Source: Chionis minor
Lineage: Eukaryota > Chordata > Aves > Charadriiformes > Chionididae
NCBI GenBank assembly: GCA_013398295.1
Contig: VZSF01003318.1
Location: forward strand, 62,001 to 126,000
DNA: 64,000 nucleotides
Reading direction: 5' to 3'
Both the position numbers and the translations under genes were made by a program. The notes beneath the pieces were generated by a model. It was given only the letters and a program-made list of their open reading frames with translations, made no database searches and was not told the DNA's origin. Numbering within the stretch: position 1 is the first letter of the stretch; each line of letters begins with the position of its first letter. This document shows, in pieces, positions 1 to 12,200 of this stretch.

Positions 1-1594
1 TTGAGGAGAACTTCTGAACTCTGCTGCTATAAGTCACAATCAAAAATATGACAATTTTAGAAACTTTTGACCTTCAAAATAGAATTTATGAGTGTCTGAT
101 TGCTACACCTGTAACTGTATATTGGGCAAACAGACAACAGTAAGATTCCTCTTCCCCCTTTTTTACCATAGTGGGAATAAAAGTTCATTTTAGTCAAGTT
201 TTATTCCTTTTCCCCGTAGTAACACTTCCTTCCTAGAGCTGTCTGTAGTTGGTTCCTACAGCAGATGAATGAGGAGAGCAGAACAGTTGGCTTGGGTCTT
301 TTCATGGACGGGAATGCCAAATGTTCTCTCCTTATTGCTTCCTACCTCTGAGAGAGGACACGGTGCTCAGTGATTCACTCTTAAGGTCAGCAGCACAGCA
401 TGACTTCAGCATCACATTGCATCTTCTCTCCTCCCTCTTTCTCCCAGTCTCACCATCTTTCTTACCTCACAGCAGCTAGGCTTTAGTCAGACCACTATCT
501 CCTCATCTTCAGCTGTCCGAGTTTCCTGGTGTTTTGAATTCCTGGATTGCTACTGATTGGACTCACGTGAAAGCAGTGACACTGCCCTGACTAAAAAACT
601 TTCTGTGTGGGCAGCAATTATCATCGTGGCTGTTGTTTTTCCCCAAGCCCAGAAGCCAGTGTCCATAACACATACTGTAGGGCTGCTGCAATACATGAAA
701 AATGAGCATTTTCCAGTCGTAAGTGCAGATGATTTCTTTCTATTATAACCACATTAGTTAATCTCTAGGTGTATAGATTTGGGCTCTAATTGGATCTTTT
801 GATGAAGAATAGTGATCCTTCCTCTGGGAGAAAAGGAACGTATTGCTCTCTCTTTACCTAGCATAAACACTATTGATTTGATAGCGTTAAATCTATTCAG
901 TTTATTTGCACTAAGCATAAGATTATCTATGAAGTTCAATATGGAAAAAAATGTAGCTATCAGTACTCATTCTCTTACCCTTAGCTTTGCACTAGATTAT
1001 GAAATATCAGCATGGCTTGGACAAGCCACTGCAGTAGGTGGTGATGGAGGCCACGGAGTACAAGTTTCCTAACTCACTGCAATGACTGTGGTTCACTGAG
1101 TCACTGACGAGAAGGGGGTGCTCTGAAACAGAGAGAGACAACTGAACCAGAGAGGTCTGTTATCAAAAGATGATCTTCGGGAGAGATTTCAGGCTGTGGT
1201 TTATTGGTATCTCAGCCATTAGAGGATGTAGGCAAATTTGGACCACAGCTGTATTGTTTACAGATGCAGGCCAGTCAATTATCATAGTATCTTCTTCCAG
1301 CTGGGTTTATAATAAATCCTAGTAACTACAAGGCAAACTTCTAACATTGCCACAGACACGAAACAATAAATGTGGTTTGGGTGAAAATACTAGACAGTGT
1401 GCCACTGTCTGAGAAACTTTACTCAGAAAATAGGTCTTAATATCTCATTATAACAATTACTGTCAAGTTGAAAGGCTTGCACCACTTGTGATGGTACAAG
1501 AGACTCTCCTGGGTATCGTGTAATGTTTTAATTACTAGTTTAATAATAATTAGTATTTAATTATTCATTAACAGTTTAGCTGAGGGAATAACTT
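1..1594. other. AT-rich non-coding stretch, no gene seen
   Basis: Only short open frames occur, none with recognisable similarity, splice context or codon bias. No interspersed repeat could be recognised by eye. The composition is ordinary AT-rich avian DNA. Confidence 0.6.
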
Positions 1595-1597
1595 GTA

Positions 1598-1838
1598 CAC
1601 TTGGTAAGTGTGCAGGTGATACAAGGTTGAGGAGGAACGCAAATGGGTTGAACGACTGAGTGAGAATTTAAAGTTGTTTCAAGAAATGTAGCTCAATAGA
1701 ACAAGTATCAAGGATACTCTTGGGCAGGAACAACCAAGAGTGCAAATATAACAGCGGAAATAACTGACTGGGCAGAGATGTACATCCCAATATACGTCAG
1801 CAGTATCATGGAGCTGTTTCATGTTCAAATGATGTAGC
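1598..1838 (+). mobile_element. Ancient CR1-like LINE fragment (reverse transcriptase region)
   Basis: From about 1610 the text follows, with many changes, the part of older amniote CR1 elements just downstream of the reverse transcriptase catalytic aspartates. A 'gcaggtgatacaa' stretch stands for the usual 'gcagatgatacaa'. It is followed by a 'gggcaggaacaaccaa' block and later by 'gtcagcagtatcatg', in the order expected for CR1. All reading frames are broken by stops. The recognisable match fades near 1838, where a GC-rich block begins. The assignment rests on remembered family consensus, so the ends are approximate. Confidence 0.55.
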
Positions 1839-1867
1839 CGGCCGATCCTTTTTGAAAAACTGCTAGG

Positions 1868-2105
1868 TGGCCACCCACATCCTGAATCTGGGCATGCAGG
1901 GAATGGCAAGAGCAGGGCTGCTCTGCAAGGGGGGATGTGCTGGGAGCCAAGGTGGCCCCAGCATGGCACTGCCCCACCAAGGGGCCACAGCCAAGTGCAG
2001 GCAGGCAGAGCCAAGTGCTGGTAATGGGACCCATCCACAGCCCCAGCACAGCGAGGGGACGAACCAGGGCCAGGGGCCACTCGAGGGAGCAGCCAGGAGC
2101 AAAAA
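1868..2105. other. Compact GC-rich block of unknown origin
   Basis: About 240 bases are distinctly richer in G and C than both flanks. Runs such as CCCCACCAAGGGGCCACAG occur, and the word 'gccaagtgc' appears twice. Because GC-rich DNA has few stops, several frames on both strands are open here; the longest is a 150-codon minus-strand frame at 1679-2131. That openness is better explained by composition than by coding. It begins about 30 bases after the ancient CR1 remnant stops matching. It may be a separate insertion, an LTR piece or a local GC-biased patch. Confidence 0.5.
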
Positions 2106-2109
2106 ATGA

Positions 2110-4600
2110 CATTGACATTATTTAATGACATAGAAAAAATCCAAATGTACTGGACAAAATAATATAAGCCAATAATATAATTATCCGCTCAAGAAAACAG
2201 GAAAGTCAAACTTTAGAAGTCTAATAGCATTTTGGCCTCTGTGAAAGATGCACCTAAGGCTGTTGATTTCTTTCCTAGGGAAATGACTTCCATTCTGTCC
2301 TCTCTAACACTTGTATCTACATAAACAATCTTCTATATTGGGCTTGCCCAACATAATGGCATCATTACCATCTCTTTTGCACAAAGAATTTTTACATTGG
2401 GGCTATAAATTAAGCTCATTCTCACTCTGCCTTTTGCTGAGGGCTTTTAATTTTTTTCTTCCAGCCAACCCTCAGTCTTCTCAAGGACTGTACTGCAGGT
2501 TTTATTATGAAATTACCTGAAAAGTGACAGTTGCGGGCAAGAAAGGCCCCTGCTGTTTTGGAAAAGATGTAATGCTTGTTTTTTTTCACCTAGACCAAAA
2601 GCCTTGGGTGGTTGTGGGGTTTGGGGTTTTGGTTGGTTGGTTGGTTTTTGTTTTTTAATTAATATTTTAGGATGTTTACATCTAGAATAAACAATCATTT
2701 GCTGTTAGTAATGAGGATCTGTGAGTATGCGTACACTGTCACTTCTGCTGTTAAGTCCCTATGGCCTGATCATCCAAAATGCCTCAATGTTAGTTTTTTT
2801 GGACCCTGTTATAGAGCAAACCAACCAATTTCCTCCAAGACAAAAGCTAGCTGAGGGTTTGGAGGTGATTTGCTGAGGAGGCCATTTCAAATAAGCTGAG
2901 ACTCTACCCAGATTGGGATCTTTCTACATCGCATTTTCCAGCAGACCTTCTGCCCTGAATGGCTCACAAGCCCTCATGCCATGTCCAAGGATGTGCAATC
3001 TATCTCCCCTTTGGTATTGTGCTATCAAGCTACCATTCCGCTGGGTCAGCCCGCACATCAATTTGGGTACTTTGAACCATAAAACCTCTGAAAGATAGTA
3101 ATAATGTCTTTCAGCCACAGGGACCCATGTTAGGTGCCACGCAGTGGGGTCACAGCAGTGGAGTTAACATGAATATTGTGGGCACCAGCCACACTACAGG
3201 CTAGGGAGCAGGAGTCTCTCAGCAATACAGGCATCTTTTCTGTTTAAGACATGCTTGGTTCAGGCTTAAGTTTTTTCTTTGCATTTCAGATTTTGACAAT
3301 GGCCTAGTGACACTAGTTTTCTCCTTGGGGAAAGCAGACAAGGCTCTCTTCAGTCCAGGGCAAGCCAGTTACTGCCAGACAGACGACAAAATGAAGCAGC
3401 GAGATGAGCAGCCTAGGACACCTCCATTAGTTTTTGGCACAACAGTCAGTGGTGCTTTGAACTATCTCTAAAGACAAATGTGACCTAGAAAAGACCTATC
3501 TTTGGATACAGCCACTAAAGAAAGACAAGTAAAGAGGGCTGAAGTGTGGAGCCTGCTCATGCCTGTACTGGCAGCAAGTACCTGTAAGCGGTGGGCTATC
3601 CAGATCCCCAAGTAACAGCAAAGAATGGGCGCTTTCCAAACACTGACAGTTTTCCAGAAAATTACTAGCTCTTTGGTGAAGCAGTTGCGTGGTCTCCAGC
3701 GAGCAACAGTCTGAGCTGTGTATATATGATATTGTTACATGATTTGATATTCACACTGGAATTCTCAATCCACTGTAGCCACCTAAAAGCCAAGTGTGTC
3801 ATCTGCATTTAGTTATGTGAACTTTAATCAGCAGCAACAGCTCTGGGTGTATATCTTGTTTTTAAGATGACCTATTACGCTGTCATCTGTAGCTGCTTGA
3901 CCTATAACAGATAACACCATCAGGAGAAACAAGCGCTAAAATGGAAAATGACTTTACTTGCTGTTGGTAACATTCATCTGACACTCCAAAAGACTGCAGC
4001 GGGGCCAACACAACCACACACGGAATGCAAGTTCACCGTGATGGTACACCTTAATTACCTTCTTCTAGTGCAGTTACGTGTCTTCTCTCAATTCTCAGGT
4101 AACAAGTCAAGTCTGCTGCTCATTAGCCCCATCCTTGATCTTGTACTGAAACTATTTATTTGCTCTCCTGGTAGTTTATTAGGCTAATGGTAATTTTCTC
4201 CTGTTACATATAGCTACAGGTAAGAAATAAGCAGACCACATTTAGTCATTTCAAACTACTAAATCACTCTAATAGAAGAAAGAAAAGAGGTGCATAGCTC
4301 GACTGAAACTCCACCTGCTTTTTGGTATTAAAAAGTCAAATTCAAAAAAGATACCCGAAAAGTGTGAAAAATATGAATGAGAAAAACTAGATATTAGATT
4401 TATAGTGAGATTCCTTGGGGGTTTTGGACATTAGCTTTCATAAGCAGCTGCTGTCTCAATGGCTCACATCACTGGTTACATGAAAGATTTCTGTCTAAAG
4501 CATGATTAATTCCAGAAAAGCAGTCATTAATTTCTAACTTCAAAGGTCTGTAAAGCATGTCAATCATTAATGACAACTAGCAAAAATTCTGAATGTAGCA
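2110..4600. other. Non-coding stretch, one GT-rich low-complexity tract
   Basis: No gene or dispersed repeat is recognised. Short open frames do not exceed about 80 codons and show no family motifs. The only structured item is the G/T-rich tract at 2606-2645. Confidence 0.55.
2606..2645 (+). repeat. G/T-rich low-complexity tract
   Basis: The plus strand holds GGG, GGGG and GGGG runs separated by short T-rich spacers, then four or more TTGG units. Spacing of this kind allows G-quadruplex formation on paper, with three runs of three or more Gs plus several GG pairs. It lies in otherwise T-rich DNA and may simply be a slippage-expanded simple repeat. Confidence 0.7.
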
Positions 4601-4638
4601 ATAACTTCATCTTTAAAAAGAAAAGAGGATAAATGCAC

Positions 4639-4716
4639 CTTGCATATTTTCAGGGCTACGTAAGACAGCATTCTGCCATTCTTCTGGATATTTAAACACA
4701 GTTTCCTCCATGGGTA
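4639..4716 (-). other. Candidate short coding exon (unconfirmed)
   Basis: Read on the minus strand, a pyrimidine-rich run ending in CACTAG precedes 78 open bases, which end in AAG followed by GTGCAT. The interval is a multiple of three and encodes a mixed, charged peptide containing EETVFKYPEEWQNA. I do not recognise the peptide. A good acceptor, a moderate donor and an open frame can all arise by chance in 64 kb, so this is a hypothesis only. Confidence 0.15.
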
Positions 4717-4869
4717 CTAGTGGGAAAAGAGGAGAAAGCATAAGGCAAAGACTAGGTTGTGAAATCAAAGAGGAGGGGAGAAAAGAAAAGTGGGATGAGC
4801 TGTCACTCGCAACAGCAGCCCTCAAACTCCAGTGACTAGATACGAGCATTTTGTTCAGGTGCAAAATGT

Positions 4870-7800
4870 GAAATGAACATTGACACTTAAAAACTGGAAA
4901 AGAAAAACGTTAGTAGAGGGGCACTGAACCAGAGAGTAGAACTTCATAGCTTTGAAGAAACATTCTGCCTTCAGCACCAACCTGTTCCTTGGTCTTGTGT
5001 TCTGAAGAGTTAAAGTTGAGGAACAATTGTAACTGATGGAACTGGGGAAATAAAACTTGTGGTGAGCCACATATCCATCAGAACAATGCAGTTTAAAGCA
5101 GTAAAACTATTTGTGAATGCACCCAAATAGTTTTACCACAACAACCTTTGACAAAAACTATCGAACACAGAGACTTTCTATTTTTAACAGTTTTGATACA
5201 GCAGTAAAGGAAGATGGTTGCGACAAGATGGCAGTATTCTGGTTTCCCTAATAATTAGTAATTAGAAAGCACTTTCTAGACACAACTTCTTGCTCTTTGG
5301 GGGTTTCCCATTTTGCAGCAGTCTTAAAACTCATGAAGGACCGTGCTTTCTGGCTCTCCTCCTCCTGCACATGACAGGCTGTTCTCAAACAGGCCCGGAG
5401 CCACACAACAGCAGCAAGAACGGCTCTCTAAGCAGCTTGTTAGGGAAACCCTGAAGGTACAGATGAGCTGGTTCAAAGCACATTTTTTCTCCACCAAAGA
5501 GGGCCTGAAACAGGCTTTGGTTAGTAGCTGTGAGGGAAGAGCAGGAATAAACCAGCACTTTGCGTTGCTAGGTGTGCAAGTGCCCACACTTTGACTTTAT
5601 CCTTCCCCAACACAGGCAGAGCTGACCTCTGCTGGAATAAAAGTGAATAAAAAGAAATTCAAGGGATGCAGCGCTCAATATTTTTTGATTTACAAACAAA
5701 TGAAGAGAGAAACATATTTTTGGCAAACTCCTCTTTGGCAATACCTATTGGCAGAAAATCCCATTAAATTATTCTTTCTCAAGACTTGTTCGTGAAGGTA
5801 CAACACATGAAAAACAGGGGAGGAAACAATACACTAGAGGTACAAGGTCTGTGTTGAACCCATGTAAATCGCTTGCAATAATGGGCTGTATCTGCCGTAT
5901 TTGGACATATCCTGAAGCAAGGACGGAGAAAGAGGAGCGCGAGTCCCAATTCTCTTTTGCAAATGCTTTCTGCTACAGAGGCACAGAGATGCTTCTCTTT
6001 CTTAAAGTGCTCGTGTGGTCTCCACTATTCTAGTATCACCCCCCCTTTTTTTACTGAGTGTCCCATCACAGTCTCTAAGGTGGAAATGTGGCTGTTCACT
6101 TCATTTTATTGATTCAGAGAGAGAGGCAGACCCCTGCCTATGGACAAAGCCAGGGATGATATGCTAGGTCAGGGAGTTTGCCTTTCATCTTTCTAAGTTA
6201 TATAGCAATGATGCTGACTGACTTCTCAGGTGTGTGGTGAGGCAAAACTGATGATCCTCTGCACAGTTACCAGGACTGTTGCAGCATGAATATCAGCTCG
6301 TAACAATCAAAGGGAAATTGATTTAGTGGTTTATAAATTGCTCATCTCTGCCTCCATCAAAGAATTCAGAAGAAAAAGCTTTGTATGAAATATTGGGAAA
6401 ATGGATTTGGCCAGAATTTATCTGGAAAAAACCTGAGATTAAAATGGACTTAAAATGCAGAAAGATGAGAAAGCAAATGATATTTTCCTGACCTGGATGC
6501 AACTGTCTACTGAAATCCAACTTCCAGTGTGTATCAAAGAAATATATAGCCAAGAAAGAGAGGGGAAAGTACATATATTTTTACTTCTTTCATAAACCTG
6601 CGAGGCACTTTGGTGGAAGTGGCATAGGAATCGAGGCAGGCTCTATGCTATTGCATTGAAGTTAAAGGCAGACTGACAGATGTGTTGAAAATATGTGTAG
6701 GTCAAAGCACCATTTACACAGGAAGGAGCACTGTAAACGTCAGGAGCTGATTTAATTCATCAGGACTTCACTTAGAAATGCAATTCTGACTTCTCTACCA
6801 ATAATTTTTTTTTTTTCATAAAAGCAATACTTATTTTAGGTGTGGCCAACTCTTTTAAAGTTTCCTTAACTGTTATTGAGAGAACTACTTTTCCAATATC
6901 ATAATTTTGTGATGCCTTTTCTGCATATCTAAGGTGTAGTACATCTGTGACTAACTGATTTTTACTTTCCCATTTTTAGTGAGACAATGTTGTGTAGACT
7001 TCTTTGGCAGTGACCCGACATAAAGCTTTGTCTGTTGAGCCCAAACACATTTACCTTCTGGAAACTCCTTCATTTAATCTAGAGAAGCGTAGATCATTTG
7101 GAGAATGATAAAATTACATGTTCAGCCTGAAAATTAAGCCATTTATATAAAAGAGGTTTGGTCTTGTACAGCTGTAGGTATGAGTCACTGACCTAAGAAC
7201 TCAAAGCATTGCAGGGATATTAAGAATATAAAAATAAAGATTTTAATAAATTGGTGAAGTAATTGAAGAAGACAGGAAATAAAAGACTTGTTTGTCCTGA
7301 CTGAAACAGAAAGCTTCTTTATGTGGTAATGAAAACTGATCATACTCCTCATGTTCCCTGTTACAAATCTTCTGGACCAGCACTTGTCAAGCAAGTGCTA
7401 TCACTGGATGTACTGCCCTTTGGAGAGTTGTAGGAATCAATAAGAATAAGGATCGAGAAGTATTGCTCTTGCTTTCGATAAGAAAGACTTTGGCACCCTG
7501 TCTCTTTTCTTCAGACTCAACTTTTCCTGCCTACAACAGCTGCCAGCTGTGAAACAGCTGAGCTACAACAAAGAAATATCCTGGAGGGTGGAGAGACCCT
7601 GTGGGCATAACTGCTCTCCTCCTAAGAACACAGCTACCTCCCAGCCAGGGAGGAAGGTAGTTTTGATTGTGAGGGGCGAAGAAGGGGAGAAAAATACCTT
7701 TCTTCCTTTCTTTGCATCTTCACCTCCTTCTAAAACCTATGCTAAAAGTGAGAATCAGTTTTTCTTCTGTCTCTGAAGTGGAGGGTACTAAAAGAATCTG

Positions 7801-8330
7801 TCCTCACCTCTGTCACTTGCTGCCTTTGAGAGTGAGCAGTGCCACACCTGGCTCTCGGGCAAGAGCCTCATCTCCAGCATCTACAGGGGAGCAGCTCATA
7901 CATTGCAATAAACTGGCTTAGAGTCAATTCAATTTAGATCAAAGTGATGATAATGTGCTAAAGGAAGGAACCAAAGAGAGGTAATTCAGACTATGTTTCT
8001 GCCTTCTGAAAGGTTACCCAGCTAGCTGTTCTGATTCTTTTTGTTTGTTTGCAATTTAGATTCCGAGTCTCTCAGTGCCCAGACCCATTTTTTTTGTGTG
8101 TGCAAGTGCTTGTCCGTTTTTCACCCTGTTTTATATATGTGGTTGGAGGAGCCAATGGGAGGTAGAAGAATGGTCCCTATCAGAACTAAGGAAATGCATC
8201 AACAAATAAATTGAAAAGATAAAAATATCCCTAGTGCAGTCTCTGCTTTTCAGATTCTCCACTGTGATAAGACGGAGGCTCTACCACAGCCTGTGGCACT
8301 GGCCTATGTATGTGACTATAAAAGCAAAAA
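4870..8330. other. Non-coding stretch, no gene recognised
   Basis: Mostly AT-rich sequence with scattered short open frames. Apart from the inverted repeat at 5101-5136, I see no transposon, RNA gene or convincing exon. Short T and A runs, for example near 6807, are ordinary. Confidence 0.55.
5101..5136. repeat. Perfect 13-bp inverted repeat with 10-nt loop
   Basis: GTAAAACTATTTG at 5101-5113 is exactly complementary to CAAATAGTTTTAC at 5124-5136, leaving a 10-base loop. The flanks do not extend the pairing. The stem is AT-rich. It could be a mini hairpin left by a transposon, a local inverted duplication or chance. Confidence 0.85.
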
Positions 8331-8336
8331 AGCAAA

Positions 8337-8776
8337 AGGGCAACAAAGCTGGTGAGGGGTCTGGAGAACAAGTCTTATGAGGAGCGGCTGAGAGAGTTGG
8401 ATTGTTTAGCCTGGAGAAGAGAAGGTTGAGGGGAGACCTTATCACTCTCTACAACTACCTGAAAGGAGGTTGTAGCGAGGTGGGGGTCAATCTCTTCTCC
8501 CAAATAACAAGCGACAGGACAAGAGGAAATGGCCTCAAGTTGTGCCAGGGGGGTTTAGGTTGGATATGAGGAAAAACTTCTTTACCGAAAGGGTTATCAA
8601 GCATTGGAACAGGCTGCCCAGTGAGGTGGGGGAATCGCCATCCCTGGAGGTATTTAAAAGACGTGGTGCTGAGGAACATGGTTTAGGGGTGGTTTTGGCA
8701 TAGGTTTATGGTTGGACTCGATGATCTTGAAGGTCTCTTCCAACCCAAGTGATTCTATGATTCTACAATTCTGTAA
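8337..8776 (+). mobile_element. CR1 LINE, 5'-truncated, 3' end intact
   Basis: This is a fairly young chicken-repeat-1 retrotransposon copy. It starts in the last codons of the reverse transcriptase ORF ('aagctggtgaggggtctggag'), runs through the conserved 3' untranslated region with its 'ggaacaggctgcccag' and 'ccatccctggaggtatttaaaag' blocks, and ends in the ATTCTATGA-type tail near 8776. Severe 5' truncation is usual for CR1, which primes from its target and rarely finishes copying. No intact protein remains, so it is immobile. Confidence 0.95.
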
Positions 8777-8859
8777 AATCTTATTTGAACAGACTGTCCT
8801 ACTGTTAACTCGCCTCCACTCAGGTGCACGCACAAGCCACCACTACCCCCTTTATGCTC

Positions 8860-8877
8860 AGCGCTGACGACAGCGCT
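8860..8877. repeat. GC-rich hairpin, 7-bp stem
   Basis: AGCGCTG and CAGCGCT are exact complements around a four-base ACGA loop, giving a compact stable hairpin. Confidence 0.85.
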
Positions 8878-8884
8878 GCTTGTG

Positions 8885-8942
8885 AAGGAGTTTTGAAGGC
8901 AGGAGCCTTGTCTAAGGAGTTTTGAAGGCAGGAGCCTTGCCT
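8885..8942 (+). repeat. 29-bp tandem duplication, two copies
   Basis: The unit at 8885-8913, starting AAGGAGTTTTGAAGG, is repeated at 8914-8942 with one difference, T to C near its end. The near identity points to a recent slippage or repair event. Confidence 0.95.
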
Positions 8943-9299
8943 TGGAGGTCGGGAGCACTCTGTCTGAGAAACCGCCCGTCCTCCTTACACCATGCTGGGG
9001 AAACCAAACTAACGGAGGCACGAAAGCTGCTGCTACCTTCAGCCTCATGTGGGCTGCAAGTGATCTGCTGGTTCTGGAGTTTCCTCCCCTGCCTGCTTCC
9101 TCTAAGTGATGAGCAGTCTCTTTGCCCTGGAGAACATGCTCCACGTCAGCATTTGTGAGCGGGTTCTTCCTTAGCAAGAAGGCAGGAGCTGGGAGGGACC
9201 CTGGAATAGTGCCTGCTTGTCTGGAGAGAGGAAACAGAAAAGTTGTTTCTGAGCTGGGGGAAACATTAATGGATTGCAAAAGTTCAGCAAGTCTGACCC

Positions 9300-12200
9300 A
9301 GGCATTCCGGTAAGAGTAGCGTTCAAAACGTAGATATACATATTAAACATGATTTTGAAGAGGCTGCTAAGTCAAAATGCAACAGAATCAACACAGACAA
9401 CAAGAAAGAGATGTAATAATTACAGGCGAGAGACTGAAATAGAACTTCCGTTCTATCATCTACCTGTTTTTCCGTCATACCACCCTAGCACTCTCACTAG
9501 ACCTTTCAGAGCCACACAATATACTGTCAGTCCAACCTTAACAGAGCACTACCTGGGGACAAGGTACCGTGATTAAAAACTCACAGAGACTATAACAATA
9601 AATCAAATTCTGTAAGTAGTTAATTTTCATAATTTGAAATTACTTATCTTTTATGCAGTCAGAATCTAGGCTGTTAGCAACTACTTTGGAGTATTTCTGG
9701 ACATAGCTTATGAATGCTGAAAGGGAGGGTACAAAAAAGCCACTTTTGTAAGCAAGTTTGTAATAGCGAGTCTTGCACTGGGATATACATAGAAGTAATT
9801 TCAAAAGAGATGGTGTAATGGTCAGTTCCAGCACGTCTGATATGCCACAACCTGAAACAGTGCAAGCAGGAATCACAGAGCTGGTTTGAGGAGGGAAGAA
9901 GGACAGAAATCATGTGAAAGAGCTTTCCACACTACGGCGAGCCTGAGGAGCCTACGGCGAGCCCTTCCCTCGGCATGGCTCTTGGAGTCACTTCTGGCCC
10001 ATGGCTCAGAGGGTTTGGGTTTAACTTCATCCTCTGCCAAAGCATGTGACCTTGGTCTCACCATTTAGTCTCCCTGTGTCTTGCTCTCCTGACTCATAAG
10101 GAGAAGAGCATTCCTCTGTTTAATAAAGAACTAGCAAGAAAAATACAATGAAGAATAAGAGGTACATGATCTCTGCAAGGATGGGCCATGCGTGTATTGC
10201 TCAGATTGACAGGTCTTCCTGTGATGAGCTTCCCTGCGGCTTTGAATTCAGGGTTACTGAGTCTGTTGTCTTGGTATGGGAACATGCAAAAGTTTAAAGG
10301 ACAAGAATTAGCAAATGGTGGTTCAATCTTCCAGCTCTGCCCTCACAGCAAGGTGACAGAAGGCTTTCACAGCTGGTCCTGCAGACCTGTGCAAGACCTC
10401 TCCATCTTTCCTGCATGCAGCAATGTCAGCTGATCATTGGCTTTCAATACGGCTTTTCATCACTGAAATGCTGACACTTCAATTATCAGGAGACCCTGCA
10501 CTAGTTGGAATTAAAAAATTAAGAGTACTTGTATCATAGAGCTTAGCATAGCAACTCCCAACAAGTTATCTGAGTAGTGAAACTTTTGAAGCTTGCTTTC
10601 CTGTAGTTTTTGTTCTTATAAAAGTTCTGAGTCCTTCTGTTCCCTCACACAGATTCTCTGATCTCTGATAATAAGTTGAACACATGCTGTGGCCTTTCCA
10701 TTAACAGGGGATTGCCTTGTGTCTATTTGGCAGAGTGTTTTTATCAAACGTACAGGGACTCTTGATCTCTCTGCGAGTTTAGTTAAAACTGGGCAATGAG
10801 TTCAAAAGGAACTCATGGGGATTGACAGACAGCACAATCTTGTAAGCGTCCTTTCCCAAGGAAACTGGATTAAAAGGCTAGTGGCTGGCTATGTGATAGG
10901 CTAATCCAAACCTTCCTTTTCTGTCAGTTAAAAAAAAAAAACACCAGAGAAAATATTTTTCAACAATGCTAATTAGCAGAGTTTCAGTCAGAGGGAAACT
11001 GACTCCTCAAATTATTTATTTTTTTCATTAATAGGGTCTAGGAGAAGGACAGTTTTATGCCCTTGTATGACTGGAAAAAATTACTTTAAGTGCCTTTTTT
11101 TATTAATTACTGGTGATTTGCTTTGTCAGGGATTTCCACTGCATGGTGTCTCCTTTGAAATAATTGCAAAATCATTATCTTTTTAAGGTTGTTTTGAGCA
11201 ACATGACTGAAGCCTCCCATAGCCTGTTTTCCTACAGGAATTTTTATCCTTCTTGATTATCGGCTGTGTTCCCATGACAATTCCTGTACTCACGCATCCC
11301 AGAATTAGCTCCTAACACGTTCCAGCCTGATGGTACATCAAGCCCACTCGGTGCTCTGGAAACTACATGTACGCAATAGGCTCTGAATGTGTGGGGAAAG
11401 GAAGGTCTCTAATTTGGGTATTAAGGCTATGTGATTGAAAAATGGTAGAAGGGATGGACAGAAGGGAGGGGAGGAAGTAAGAGATGCTTAAGTTTATTCC
11501 TTTTTTTATTTTTATTTTTTTAAATTGAAATGCTTCATGTATATAGGATAACATCTATATAATTAGTACATACTTTTGGTGATATGGAACACTTGCTTGA
11601 AAATGATTTATCAATTCATCTTCAGAGTCAGCTTATAAGGCAAGCAGTTCTATATTTCGAGTTAACTTTCCTGCAGATTTCCTGGGCCTTCAGCTTACCT
11701 GGAAGCTCACCGTTTCCATGAGGTGCTTTTAGGTGTCATTTCCACTTTAAATGCTGCTGCATAGCTGGGTGCATTCCAGCTATGTACCCTTCTCAAGACT
11801 GCAACAGTCATCTTAGTCAAAACTTGAGCAAATGCTAATAGAGATCTACTCAGAAGAAACACCTCTGTGCTCAGTTCTAGCTGCCAGAATAGTGGCATAC
11901 CTGATGTTCTACATCCGGCAGGGCCACTAGCGCAGAAGGGAATACCTGGATACTCCACTACTGCAAACTAAGTCTAGGTCCATTGACAAAAAAGAGCTTC
12001 CAGCAGGTGCTGGTTTGGCTCCAGGTGGTGCTGGTGGTTTGTTAGGAAGGCCACCATCACCCTCCCATGTTTTGTGGCCAGCACTTATATTTTTCAGCCA
12101 AGGCACAATGAATTCCAGCCAGGACTCCTGATAGATCTCAGTGGACAGCCAACACTGCCAGCAGAAGGTGTTCAACTCTAATACAGCCACCTAGAGAACT

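Larger units (their letters stand above)
8780..9300. other. GC-richer patch with hairpin and tandem duplication
   Basis: Directly after the CR1 tail, CpGs and G/C content rise, and a 174-codon minus-strand frame stays open at 8755-9279. No protein family is recognisable in it. The patch contains a 7-bp-stem hairpin (8860-8877) and a 29-bp tandem duplication (8885-8942). Nothing resembles a known avian transposon. It could be an old LTR or other insertion, or a small GC-biased island. Confidence 0.4.

Noticed and set aside
557..1072. Small open frames near the left end
   Set aside because: 60-86 codons, non-ATG or arbitrary starts, no motifs, and open on both strands. Expected by chance.
8755..9279. 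174-codon minus-strand frame as a gene
   Set aside because: It starts in a GC-rich patch, runs into the CR1 tail, and shows no domain or splice support.
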